A program made the position numbers and the translations under genes. This document shows positions 1-10,460 of a DNA stretch of 21,066 nt, in pieces (positions within the stretch are counted from its first letter, which is position 1; every line of letters begins with the position of its first letter). The stretch lies in NCBI GenBank assembly GCA_003427395.1, contig BFEA01001084.1, positions 167,043 through 188,108 of the forward strand, in the 5' to 3' direction. The DNA is from Chara braunii (lineage: Eukaryota; Streptophyta; Charophyceae; Charales; Characeae). The notes under the pieces are model-generated. The model did not search any database and had not been told where the DNA came from. It saw nothing but the letters and a program-made list of their open reading frames with translations.

Positions 1-59
1 CGTGCATTAAAGTGATAATTACACAATTATTATATACATAGGTAGGTGTAGTGTCACAT

Positions 60-243
60 TGTCTATATGAGCAAATCCATACAATGTCATTGCATCTGTG
101 CATTGATGTGTTTTTCTTTGGAACTGCTAGAGCATGATCTATACGAGTACGCATAAATTCGCGGCATGATCTATACGAGTAAATCCATACAATGTCATTG
201 CACCGGTGCATTGACGTGTTTTTCTTTGGTACTGCTAGAGCAT
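60..243. repeat. Two ~75-bp direct repeats, 108 bp apart
   Basis: Positions 60-135 and 168-243 share a long block (AAATCCATACAATGTCATTG, then GCATTGA-GTGTTTTTCTTTGG, then CTGCTAGAGCAT) with only a few mismatches. Between them an 18-bp sequence, GCATGATCTATACGAGTA, occurs at 132-149 and again at 164-181, so the array has a nested structure. No coding meaning is apparent. Confidence 0.85.
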
Positions 244-743
244 ACAACATGTTATTCGTTAAACTAGGACATTATATTTTAAATTGGTACTCGCAAGCTA
301 TTAATTTCATGTTAAAATCGCTATATTTTGGACCTGAATGGAACATAGGAACCCGAAGAATGCAATTGAGAGGCCATAAATTGAATCTAAACTGGAGATT
401 CAAGGCAATCACTTACTGATCATGATGGATTAAGTATGGATTCCATTGCACTTCCATTAATTTTATAACTTAAAGTCATTACGGTTGCAACATGAATTGT
501 TGAACGCTCAATTTCTTTACACCTTGCTCAATTTTGTGTCAGCATTGAGTCGGACCTCTTTTAGATGACATTGTGACTTCCCTTAATTTATTGAAACTCA
601 ATCGAAGTGGGACATTTACGGCAAGCACACGGATGGTTTAAGTACTAATAGTCTAGTATCGATTCCGTCGCACTTCGATAATTTTTGCTTTAACTCTATT
701 AAATGTCTTATAATATTACTAATAACGACAAAGTTTAACGAAT

Positions 744-777
744 CACACGACAAACGAGATCACACGACAAACGAGAT
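744..777. repeat. Perfect 17-bp tandem duplication
   Basis: CACACGACAAACGAGAT occurs twice head to tail (744-760 and 761-777). It looks like a recent slippage or end-joining duplication in otherwise unremarkable AT-rich DNA. Confidence 0.9.
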
Positions 778-1372
778 CACGTTACAGTGACTATGGGTTC
801 CATCGCACATAATTTATGCACGACATACTAAGTCTTATTAAAAGACGTGACACTCAGTCTGTTCAATGTAATTTAATGATGGATTCCAACACTGTGACAC
901 TTCAATAATTTTTTATTCTTTCACACTTCGACAATTTATGTGACTTTAAAGACGAAACAGACATGTCATTGTCGTACATTGAAATGCACTTGAATCAGAC
1001 GTAGTACACATGACATTGTGTGAAGGCGAAAGTAGATGGTTTATGTATCGATTCCGGCGCACTTTGACAAAAAATCATAAACCGATATGACATTGTCATA
1101 TGAAACTCAAATTCACGTGAGTACCATGGATTTTGTCTCACTTCAAGAAATGTCGTACCCATAAAAAATTAAAAGTTAAAAATTGTATCGGTAATTAAAG
1201 TTCAAAATTGTACCGACACGTGCAAGAAATCGCAATTGCAAGATTGAAGTACGTGTACATTAAACGCTACAAGCCATCTGTACATTGAACTACGTCTAAA
1301 TTAAACGCTACGAGCCGCAACAATGTAAACTTGCTAAAAATTTAATGTTATCATTTACAAAATTTGAAGTTC

Positions 1373-2264
1373 CTACCGATGTCCCCACGTTCCTTTAGAA
1401 CCAAACCAGTATAAGGCATTCATAGACGACCCGAAAACAAGGGTTTGTGGCTGTCCCTTCGTCGCCACCCTCGAGAACACCGAAATGTACTTCATCCTCA
1501 GAAACCTATAGGCACCTGCCAAGGACTTACCAATGGCGTCACGCACACAACATGTCACTTGCTCTACCTCATGCCACTTATGAACCTCATCAATTCGACT
1601 GACAATCTCTAAATCGGATTGTCAGTTCTCGTACAGAAGGCCCAAATTCTCCATGTTGCGACCATAGATTCTAAGGTTGTTGCAACAAACTAGCACTACA
1701 GTGTCTACCAAAGTCCACTTTCAGTTTGAACATGCCACACACAACACTCTGCAGAAGTCGGAACTGGCCACAGACAATCGTATGCAACAATATGACACAT
1801 CCTTTGGTTGTAACCCGGCACCACGCAGCGGATAAACTTCCAAAAACGGATTGTAGGATGCAAAGTCCAACAACTCTTGTTTCAATTCCACAGACCACAT
1901 CCGAGGTGACCTCGTTACGTTGTCCAGGCGAAGGGAAAACCGGTTATTCTCTTCCTGCCTGACCGCGGCGCGCAGGGACGGAAGTTGCCTGACACCAATG
2001 GCATAATGAGGCACTTTGCTCAGACTTCCCCACTCCATCGCAGAAGCAAATTTGTAGTCCTTATGCCATGTGCATTTCCTTGCCAAGATGGCTCTATCTC
2101 ATTCTGTCTCGGACCACGCATCGATAGGCTTGTCAAAGAAGGGGACGACTGTCATCCACGGGATGTTTTCGATATCGTCTCCCGAACCACGGAATCCGCA
2201 TCCACAACGGTGAATGGGACATGCATAATCATGTCGATGGTCCATGCCTCTTGTCGCACTCCCT
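1373..2264 (-). pseudogene. Downstream coding exon(s) of the transposon gene, broken by three in-frame stops
   Basis: Read on the minus strand from about 2264, one frame stays protein-like to a TAG at 1375-1373 and is interrupted only by TGA at 2101-2099, 1723-1721 and 1624-1622. No frameshift is needed. The start is set by a good splice-acceptor-like sequence (pyrimidine-rich, ending CTTGTGTAG) whose last base is 2265. The predicted protein has an early Cys/His-rich part (ACPIHRCGCGF), a middle with WGSLSKVPHYAIGVRQLP, and a late part with NMENLGLLYEN and SDLEIVSRIDEVHKWHEVEQ. I recognise no domain. Each TGA would be an Arg codon (CGA) after a single T-to-C change. It lies just downstream of the transposase-like gene on the same strand, so it is probably its next exon or a second gene of the same element. 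Confidence 0.45.
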
Positions 2265-2521
2265 ACACAAGACATGAAACGCAAACAAAGTAAAAATGAA
2301 ATATCGAAATAGTAGAAAAATCGTCTTCATGATAAACTTAACTTCGGAAATTGTTGAACCATCACCAACCATCTTAAAAAATTAAACCATAAACCGTGGA
2401 CAAAATTCGCTATGCAAAATCATTGCAAAAATAATATGCTCCATTCTGAACAGTTATTTTACAAGAATCTCACGAAAATCTGTGGGCAGTTATTTTACAA
2501 AAATCTCACTCCCCCACTCTA
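2265..2521 (-). other. Likely intron or 3' spacer between the two coding blocks
   Basis: This stretch is AT-rich, full of stops in all minus-strand frames, and ends on the minus strand in a pyrimidine-rich tract followed by TGTAG, a good acceptor. The donor is uncertain: a GTGAGA lies a little downstream of the TGA-TAG pair at the end of the upstream coding block, but using it would leave those stops in the exon. A short tandem duplication (CAGTTATTTTACAAGAATCT-like, 2451-2473 and 2487-2509) lies inside. Confidence 0.4.
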
Positions 2522-2974
2522 TCAGGCGGACGTGCACTGATCGCTCTTGTCCCCTCCATCTACACTCCCTTCACCAGATGGACCTGCAGCACATGGACCT
2601 TCACCAGATGAACTTGTAACTAGAAGTGCAGCTTCAGCATTAAGTCAAACATTGGAAGGAATGACAAGTCCAGTTGTGAATGGTCTTGTACCACGGACCG
2701 GTCTCACCCAACCAGAAGCGATCGGGTCAGCATCCTGCCATTGTGTCTGGTCAGTCATTTTCCATCCTTTTTTCCATGCGTTCTCATACAGTTGTTCGAG
2801 CGACTTTGCTCTCCCAGTCGGCACCCAATATTCCACTAACACTTTATTATAATTTTGAGAATTATAATCAACAACCACCCGAGAAAGAGCTTTTCCCACC
2901 CAGATTGGCACACCGCTGGACAGATCACCGTCGGAGGGGCGAAGGATAATTAAAGTGCCCACATCAACATGCAC
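2522..2974 (-). pseudogene. C-terminal barrel-like domain of the DUF7869-type protein
   Basis: This part follows the internal TGA at 3013-3011 in the same frame. It carries the segment VDVGTLIILRPSDGD, then IWVGKALSRVVVDYNSQ and VLVEYWVPTGR, then a Trp-rich tail. Many DUF7869 proteins end in a comparable small beta-rich module that I would expect to bind chromatin or nucleic acid; that role is inference. After the TGA at 2647-2645 the frame continues through a Gly/Ser repeat (SGEG occurs twice, 30 bp apart at DNA level) to the final TGA. It is listed separately because it is a distinct domain cut off from the catalytic part by a stop. Confidence 0.5.
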
Positions 2975-5497
2975 GAGGGGGTCGAAACTAATCTTCGGGC
3001 GATTTTTTCTTCATCCAACAAACAGGGGTTCCCTGTCGTCGTCGATGTTGACATTGTGAGGAGAAGGTTGTTCATCGATTTCGATTAGTCGTGGTCGTGG
3101 CCAAAAACTTTCTTGAGGTTGCGAGGACAACCCGTTGGCGATGATCTCATCGCCATGTTTGATAACCTCCTCCCAGTAACACAAAGTTCTTTCTCTCCTA
3201 CTCACCTCATGGTCATTGTAAGTGCACCACGTCGACCGCCTACTCTCCAGCAACTCGCAGAATCGAACAACACCACTTTTGTCATTCAAATAGTCGTTTC
3301 GAGGAAGGGGTCGCACATGAGGCGGGTCAAACGGCCATGAAGGACCTGCATAGCTCTCATCGGGGTTTTGATTGAACCAAATAATCGGACCTTCCTCGGG
3401 CAACCATTCGTCGTCATCGCAAAACTCCTTGTACAACATGCCCGGATTATCTCCAACCATCAAAAATTTAAGCAAGTGCGGTTTTGAAATACCGGTAATG
3501 TCTGACGCAACATTCGGGTCCACTATACTAATCCAATCTTCCATCGTATCGAGGAAAATACATTTGGGAGGCTTTTTGTGGGATTGCTCTATGAGCTCGA
3601 AGAACTCGTCCACAGTATAAGCGTCTATGTCTTTCAATTTCTTCGAGAAAACGCTGAAAGTAGCATCAACGTCTGTATGGGTGTGTCCCACCAGCATGAA
3701 ACCTATTTCTACCTCTTCGAAAACTCCGAACTTAACCAATAGTGCAGCCATCGCACATATGTACTTGTTTTTGTTTTCCCGCCAACAATTATCTGCTTGA
3801 ATGCGCAAAAACCGTGGCAGTGGCGTCGCGCTCCCTTAAATTTCGACAAGGGTTCTCATAACACAAGTAGCGACCGTGTTCGAATCATGTTTGAAATATG
3901 GAAACCACGTGTATACATATATACTAGGGTCTCTACCGTATGCAATGACGCCTGTCAGATTAGTCTTCATCATCATCTCGTGCCTAAGCGCTTTCCAATA
4001 GTTCGCTAGACCAATATGGGGGATAGTTGTTTTCTTCTGATTCATGCCGTCAATGATGACACACAAACGCTCGTTCGGACAAACCATGTAATCAGTTTTC
4101 GCTCGACTGTAGTCCAATCTGTGTTCAACTTGCCTCCTTTGGTGTGCTTTCATATCCTCTCGAGCTTGTTCTCGATCTCGAGGAAGAGCAGCATATTGTA
4201 TACGTTCCTTCAGTTCTTGACAGACGGCGCACTTCGTGAACGTGTTAGATTGCGCGAGGGAAACATGAAAAAAGTGTCGCCGCCACTGTTTATAAAAATT
4301 GGACTCAGACACGACATCGAGGCCAGTGGCCAAAAAGTCTGATTTCATGGACTCATAAATTGATCTCTTCGTGAAAGCAGCCGGGAGTCGAAGCTTCGGT
4401 CTGGAAACCCCACCTTGGTTAGCCACCTCATTCGGCATGCTATCCGCATGACACTTGATGAATGTTCTCATGTTGGCAAGCATGGCGACTGTTTTATCGG
4501 TTGGCCGATATCTTCCCGTCAAGCCATGCTCGGAACGCACGTAGCCATTGTCAAAACGCTTTTTGTAGCTGTAAAATGTATTACGCGAGACCCTAAGTAC
4601 ATTGCAATACGCCCTGACGCACATCAAACGTTCCAACTCCACAGGGCGGACACGTTTCTGTCCACCCTCATTTACTGTGAAATCCTTAATACTTTTCATC
4701 CACCACTCAGCTCGCTCTTCCGGACTCTTACTGTATTGTCCCTGTCTAACCTTTCGCACTTCCCCTGGCGACACACCGTAACAACATCCAGCCTTGCAAC
4801 ATGCCATGCCACGCTTTATGAGCAGTCTTTTTTCGGACAGCATGTTTCTCGCTCTTTTGTACTGTTGTTTCCTCCTAGGGTTCCTATTAGTCACGTTATA
4901 CCTTCGTCTTTCGCCTGGCAGAGTTGCGGGCAAAATCTGCAATATCGCCCTTCTCTCTGCATCACCCCTGCCAGACGCTACTGGCCCAGACTCACTCTCA
5001 ATTGGAATCGCGTCATCACTTTGCACTTGCGTTGGACTCGCCCGTGCTGTGGAAAGTTCCTCCGAAGAATAGTCGGTGGCAACCAACTTCGTACTACTTG
5101 AGCTAGAGCGAAGCATAGGTCCACTGGAAGAGAACTGTTGTCCAGACGAGCAATCAGTGGCCACCAACCTCTCACTCTCGTCATCAGTTGATGCGTAAGA
5201 AACACCCATTGACACGCAACTGCAATGCGCCGAAGCTGTGGGGTGCACCTCGCGAGGAATGTGTAACTCGATCCGGGAGGTAGACGCTTCTTTGCCCGCA
5301 AACGTTGTTGCCAAATCTGTAGGCAGTTGTATGCAACCTCCAAAGCTCTCACGAAAAGCGAGACTCCGTTTTTTGGGAAGAGTTGCAGCGGACTGTTGGA
5401 ACGGCGAACTGTCATAAGAGGTCGTCGGGGCCAATTCCAGGTGTTGTAGCTGGTAATGCAAGTCGATGGCTTGTTCAGTTTCCATACCCCGGTTCAT
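2522..5497 (-). pseudogene. DUF7869-like transposase (RNase H-fold DDE-type, inferred), with three in-frame stops
   Basis: One minus-strand frame runs 992 codons from ATG at 5497 to TGA at 2524-2522, broken by TAA (3838-3836), TGA (3013-3011) and TGA (2647-2645), with no frameshift. About 200 N-terminal residues are Ser-rich and probably disordered. A basic stretch follows, then an HTH-like segment (VSRNTFYSYKKRF...GLTGRYRP), a likely zinc site (C423, C426, H452/H459), then IIDGMNQ (Asp codon 4051-4049), QADNCWRENKN (Asp 3793-3791) and GHTHTDVD (Asp 3673-3671, 3667-3665). After the third stop lies a small domain with VGTLIILRPSDGD and WVGKALSRVVVDY. The three acidic motifs and their order match what I know of DUF7869 proteins. 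A DDE-type catalytic role is inference from motif layout. The frame is also open upstream of the chosen ATG, so the true start is uncertain. The stops imply an inactive copy. Confidence 0.7.
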
Positions 5498-6643
5498 GTG
5501 GCCGTTCGCCGAACCGTCTTTGGCGCCGACATGTAACCGTGGGTGCAGCGGATGCGATTCCCGTCAGCGTAATCGATTAATCGCTCATGTGCGGATCGAA
5601 CGGGTCATTCGAATTCGTGTCCACACTCTGCAAAACAGCGGAGCAAACTGTAAGCACGATTACTAAAGAAGGGCCAACCTCCCCCCCCGCCCCCCCCCCA
5701 CCCCCCCCTCCCCCCAAATAGAGAATAGAGACACCCTTCCCCCTTTTGTTTTTTGTACTTTTGTAGTTGGACGTTGAAGTCCGCAGCAGCTGTCAAAGTC
5801 AAACCTCTTGACCTTTTTAAAGGCCTCCGCAAATGGAACTCAGCTGCCACAAAGGGCCTTGGCCCTCCTACCCATCGCTCCCGTAGGTAGCTGAAGAGGG
5901 TAGGTAACGCAACCGTATTGGCGGTTGTTTAGCGTCGAGAGGCAAGTCCCTCAAGGCGCGTGTCAGCCGACACTTGAGTGTCGAATGAGACCCTCGACAA
6001 CGCCGAGGGCCAGGCGAGTATGGACAGCATATAACATGCCATCGCTTCGATAGTTTGCGAACACATGCATGGCCATTGTTTATGAGGAAGCCTGTAATGC
6101 GGCCCACATTAATAGATGTCTACATCACGCTGCCTGCATGTGGTCGGTGATATTTGGTTATGGGCCGAACACTCCAACGGCCAGGCGCGAATCTATGTTT
6201 TTAATTTGTCGACACATTTCTGTTTGTATGTTGCGCCCAGTAGGACGTGTCCTATCTGGAGTTAGACGTGCACAATGGACGGTCGAACAGTCGCGGACCA
6301 CAGAAGTCCGTCGGGATCTGAACTTCGCAGAAATGGAATCGACGGTTAACCGGTTATCAACGGTTCGCCGTGAACTCACTGTCGGGCAATCGTCACAACG
6401 AATGCAAGGCCATGACAGGCAGCAGACAAAAGAAAACATGGCTCAATGATCCTCAGCTGACCCCTGCAAACCCCGATTAAGTGCACGTCGATTCCAAGGT
6501 TGTGCGCTGGGAGTCAAACCCTTTGCAGCCCGCGCGGCTTCGATACCGAAGTGTCTTCGTAATGTCGACACCCGATTGCCCGAACCGCAAAGCACGTCGT
6601 GGAAGAAGCATGATCTCGACTAGACCACGCTTATCGCGATGTT
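5498..6643. other. Non-coding stretch between the transposase-like gene and the satellite block
   Basis: I see no supportable gene. It contains the poly-C tract at about 5681-5716 and one copy of the dispersed 22-bp quasi-palindrome (6304-6325). Short open frames around 6069-6449 and on the opposite strand overlap that repeat copy and have no recognisable domain. The promoter of the minus-strand transposase-like gene should lie in the first few hundred bases, but no clear TATA box stood out. Confidence 0.5.
5681..5716 (+). repeat. Poly-C tract (poly-G on the minus strand)
   Basis: About 35 bases are almost pure C, broken by single G, A and T bases into runs of eight or more. The minus strand therefore has four successive G-runs separated by single bases, a strong G-quadruplex candidate. 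It lies some 180 bp upstream of the minus-strand transposase-like start codon. Run lengths in such tracts are often wrong in assemblies. Confidence 0.9.
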
Positions 6644-8705
6644 GGCTTTTATTGGAGGGCAACGAAGATCGACGGCACACAGGAAATGGACCCGGCCACT
6701 GACACCGTCGTCAACCCCAACAAACCCCTTTTAGGGCAATTCACAAGGTGAGCACTTTTGCTCACTACCAGGCCGCCGTCATGGAAGACGGACGGGGAAG
6801 TCGAAGCTGTTGAAAATAACGGTCAGATTTACGCGGAGCCTCAAAGTTCGCCGGGATCCGAAGTTGGCGGGTGCTTGAGTAGCCAGGAACATGTTTTCGC
6901 GCGGCCGGTGCCAGCGGAAGAGAGCGCCAGCGGGTGCACATAAGGAACGCTATGTCTAGGCGCACACAAGGAAGGCTCTGCCACTCTCAAGTTTTCGTTG
7001 TACGATAGCACGCGCAGAACAAAGGGTAATGATGGATGCACCACCACACAATTCGGCGCAGCGGACCCCAAACTGACCCCTAAAAACACCGATTCTCACC
7101 ACCGTATAATCAGATGTACTAGCACAATAGGTTGGCGAACTCGGGCATGTACACTGCGCAGAGACGAATCAATTAGAATGGCTTTTATTGGAGGGCATCG
7201 AAGATCGACGACATACAGGAAATGGACCCGGCCACTTACACCGTCGTCAACCCCAATAAACCCCTTTTAGGGCAATTTCAAAGTCGAGCAGTTTTGCGCA
7301 CTACCAGGTCGCCGGCATTGAAAACGGACGGGGAAGTCGAAGCTGTTGAAAATAACGGTCAGATTTACACGGAGCCTCAAAGTCCGCCGGGATCCGAACT
7401 TGGCAGATGCTGGAGTAGCTTGGTACCTGTTTTCGCGCGACCAGTGCCAATGAGAGGGAGCGTCAGCGAGTGCACATAAGGAACGCTATGTCTGGGCGCA
7501 CACAAGGAAGGCTCTGTTGCTCTCAAGTTTTTATTGTACGACAGCACGCGCAGAACAAAGGGTAATGGTGGATGCACCACCACACAATTCGGTGCACCAC
7601 GACCCCAAACTGACCCCTATAAACACCGATTTTCACCACCGTCTAATCAGATGTACTAGCACAAGAGGTTGTCGAACTCGGACATGTACACTGTGCGGAC
7701 ACGAAAAATTTAGAATTGCTTTTATTGGAGGGCAACGAAGATCGACGGCACAGAGGAAATGGACCCGGCCACTGCCACCGTCGTCAACCTCAATAAACCC
7801 CTTTTATGGCAATTTCTAAGGCGAGCAGTTTTGCGCTTATCAAGCTGCCGGCATTGAAGACGGACGGGGAAGTCGAACCTGTTGAAAATAACGGTCAGAT
7901 TTACGCGGAGCCTCAAAGTCCACCAGGATTCGAACATTGCGGATGATGGAGTAGCCTGGTACATGTTTTCGCGCGGCCAGTGCCAGTGGAAGGGAGCGCA
8001 AGCGGGTGCACATAAGGAACGCTATGTTTGGGCGCACAGAAGGAAGGCTCTACCGCTCTCAAGTTTTCATTGTACGATAGCACGCGCAAAACAAAGGGTA
8101 ATGGTGGATGCACCACCACTCAATTCGGTGCAGCGCGACCCCAAACCGACCCCTATAAACACCGATAATCAACACAGTCTAATCAGATGTCTTAGCACAA
8201 GAGGTTGTCGAACTTGGACATGTACATAGCGCAAACACGAAAAATTTAGAATGGCTTTTATTGGAGGGCAACGATGATCGACGACACACAGGAAATAGAC
8301 CCGGCAACCGACACTGTCGTCAACCTTTATAAACCCCTTTCAGGGTCATTCACAAGGCGAGCACTTTGGTGCACTACCAGGCCGCCGACAATGAACACGG
8401 ACGGGGAAGTCGAAGCTGTTGAAAACAACGGTCAGATTTACACGGAGCCGCAAAGTTCGCCGGGATCCGAATTTGGCGGGTGTTGGAGTAGCCAGGAGCC
8501 TGTTTTCGCGTGGCCGGTGCCAGCGGAACGGAGAGCCAGCGGGTGCACACGAGGAACGCTATGTCTGGGCGCACAGACGGAAGGCTCTACCGCTCTCAAG
8601 TTTTCGTTGTACGATAGCACGCGCAGAACAAAGGGTAATGGTGCATGCACCACCACACAATTCGGCGCAGCGCGACCCCAAACTGACCCCTACAAACACC
8701 GATTC
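6644..8705 (+). repeat. Satellite array: three full ~536-bp units plus a truncated fourth
   Basis: Units begin with GGCTTTTATTGGAGGGCAAC at 6644, 7180, 7718 and 8253, giving lengths of 536, 538 and 535 bp; the fourth stops at about 8705, where it runs into a different segment. Each unit carries, in order, an ATAAACCCCTTTT stretch, GACGGGGAAGTCGAAG, the 22-bp quasi-palindrome, a ~100-bp GC-rich part, a small hairpin (GGTGG-ATGCA-CCACC), and ACCCCTATAAACACCGAT. Open frames differ from unit to unit and do not keep a common protein, so I read it as non-coding. The AATAAA and TATAAA words are conserved but unproven as signals. Confidence 0.9.
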
Positions 8706-9939
8706 TAAGTGCAGATTTCTGTGTCATGAAATTTGTTTGAACCAGCGCGGGAATACGGCCGCTTGCAAGTCCGGAATTCGACGAACGTCGAGGTCGGCGT
8801 AACGCGAGCAATTTTGCGCACCCAGAGGCCTCTGGTAATCTGATGACAAGCGATAGTCGAGGCCGTCGCAACGGGTGGTTGAATTTTGTCGCAGGACCTC
8901 AAAGTCCGCCGGGATCCGAACTTGGCGTTTGCTGGACTGGCGAGGAACCGGTTTGTGCGGGGGATGTGGGGTATCTCGAGGATGGGTGTTGAAGTGCACA
9001 CATGAGCTTGGTGGAAATGGCCGTCGGAAATGGCCGGCTAGATTCTAGTCGAACCACGAAGTCCGCGGAGATCCGAACTTGGGGGCCGACAGAGAGGAAC
9101 GGGTTTCTTCGCGGCAAGTCGCATATTGGACGGGCTAATTAGAGGGAAACGCGACGATCCGCATATGAGCTTCAATGGACAGAACCAAAACTCGTCGTTA
9201 AGCACTCAATTAGTCCCGCAGACAAGGCGAGTTCGCACTCGGGCAATGGAAGGTTCCACAGGCAGGTTCATGGTGGTGAATGAAATTCCACAAGATCCGA
9301 ACTTGCCCTCGGTTCCACTGAGGGACCACGAACGGGTGCCTACAACGAAGTCCGCCCGGATCCGAACTTGACATCTGTTGCTGCGTGTCAAATGAAAATC
9401 CATAAACAATTGATTGTTATACAGACAGAAACAAAACAATTACGTGAAAAGTTGCATTATATGAAACTCCATGAGTTATTTGGCCTTCAATTGAAGGTAA
9501 TTTTGTCTTATGAAACCCGTTTGGAAAAGCAAAGCAAAAAAACACAAAAATGATTCGGGAGCGAAGCTGTATGAAAAACAGTTGCTGGAAAGGAAAACCA
9601 CTCAAACAATTAACTTTTAGTTTCAAAAAGGCGTCTGCTGTTCGAAATTCCACAGGTCGTATCACCCTTTTCCATAGAGGCTCCCACGCAAAACGATTGC
9701 AGCGAAGAATTGACTTTCAACGTAAGTAGAAAGAATCGAATATGATCCAAATCGTTCCTCTTATTATTCTCTAGACTTCTTATCAATATGAGGTGATCGT
9801 AACCGGGAGCATGACACACTTGGTTTTTGCTGGGGTCCCTGTGACAGGACTGTTTTTTTGGCGGGAACGCCACCCAAAGAACAATCATGTACCAAGGACT
9901 CTGTAAAGATCCTTGTAAACCGTAAGCGTGTGATTTCAG
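7927..9939 (+). repeat. Segmental duplication, left copy
   Basis: This block matches 12308-13913 in the same orientation, offset about 4.38 kb. It comprises the end of satellite unit 3, unit 4, the ~690-bp segment 8706-9391, and 9803-9939. Variants specific to unit 3 (CACCACTCAATTCGG, CACCGATAATCAACA) recur in the right copy, which identifies this exact stretch as the counterpart. By eye most positions agree; the few differences near 9040-9060 are C/T. The left copy has 411 extra bases (about 9392-9802). Segment 8706-9130 is itself a diverged relative of the satellite unit, with the same order of landmarks around the 22-bp motif. Confidence 0.85.
9392..9802. repeat. AT-rich 411-bp indel present only in the left duplication copy
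   Basis: The right copy reads directly from GTGTCAA into CCGGGAGC (around 13777), whereas the left copy has 411 bp between the same flanks. The extra DNA is AT-rich, unlike its surroundings. It is bounded by AA on both sides, which fits either an insertion with a 2-bp target duplication or a deletion in the other copy at AA microhomology. No terminal inverted repeats were seen. An open frame over its first part (Lys/Leu/Glu-rich) has no recognisable domain. Confidence 0.7.
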
Positions 9940-10112
9940 CGATGCGGTCGAAACTATAATGACCATGCGAGCAGCTCACGACTTCACATGCTTCAGATCG
10001 CAAGTCCGCCGGGATCCGAACTTCGTGTTGTCGCCCTCGCATGGTGACAACTGGCAGGCCGTTCTGAACTATCGACCCCACGCCCTAAAGCTGGAAAATT
10101 TCTCGCAAAAGA
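9940..10112. other. Single-copy spacer between the duplication and the inverted repeat
   Basis: It holds one full copy of the 22-bp quasi-palindrome (10002-10023). I see no gene. The duplication ends at a CAG (9937-9939), and the sequence after that differs completely from the right copy. Confidence 0.5.
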
Positions 10113-10460
10113 TAGTCATCAGGGAACCCGGGAACGACATTGTGACTGCGAACGTGAAACCAACAACCTCCAAAAATAGTCGTTGATTCGCGTGTGAAAA
10201 CCTGGCGAAAATGGAACTTCAGGTGTTGGCGAACTACAACAATCATGCGCTGTTTTCTTAGAGGCGCTTGCTCTCCCAACAGCCGCGCGACGGCAACACA
10301 ATGCCACTTCCGCGAGAGCACTGCGCATGATTGCTGTAGTCCGCCGGCATCCGAACTTCCCATCTCGCTAGGCAACGACACGCGACTCGCCTTTTATGTT
10401 TGGCGGTTGTCGGTTTCGCGCCCGCAGACACAATGGCAACCCCCCGTTCCCCGATGAGTA
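10113..10460. repeat. Long imperfect inverted repeat (hairpin), ~140-bp arms
   Basis: The left arm 10113-10253 pairs with the right arm 10320-10460 around a 66-bp loop. The best-matching part is 10138-10253 against 10320-10435, both 116 bp with no length difference. Shared blocks include CATTGTG-CTGCG, GAAACC-ACAACC, GGCG-ACTACA and CAATCATGCGC. The right arm contains a good copy of the 22-bp motif (10337-10358) and the left arm a degraded reverse copy. It may be a foldback-type or miniature element, or a locus that is transcribed into a hairpin RNA. No protein is encoded. Confidence 0.8.

Larger units (their letters stand above)
1..1372. other. AT-rich intergenic region, no gene seen
   Basis: I see no convincing coding frame on either strand; the longest open stretch (192-419) has no recognisable motif and lies over a direct repeat. 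The region is AT-rich and holds several short repeats, listed separately. A loose phrase of the form GATTCC-n3-GCACTTC followed by an AT-run recurs near 435, 660, 883 and 1048, sometimes preceded by GATGGTTTAAGTA-like sequence. This suggests a very old, eroded repeat. The minus-strand transposon gene ends at about 1373, so part of this stretch may be its 3' non-coding flank. Confidence 0.6.

Noticed and set aside
6644-8705. CRISPR-like array
   Set aside because: The ~536-bp repeat period, the absence of unique spacers and the eukaryotic context rule it out.
6644-8705. Short plus- and minus-strand frames repeated in each satellite unit (RIPANFEAPRKSDRYFQQ-type)
   Set aside because: They are similar only because the DNA repeats; each unit breaks the frame differently and starts and stops are not conserved.
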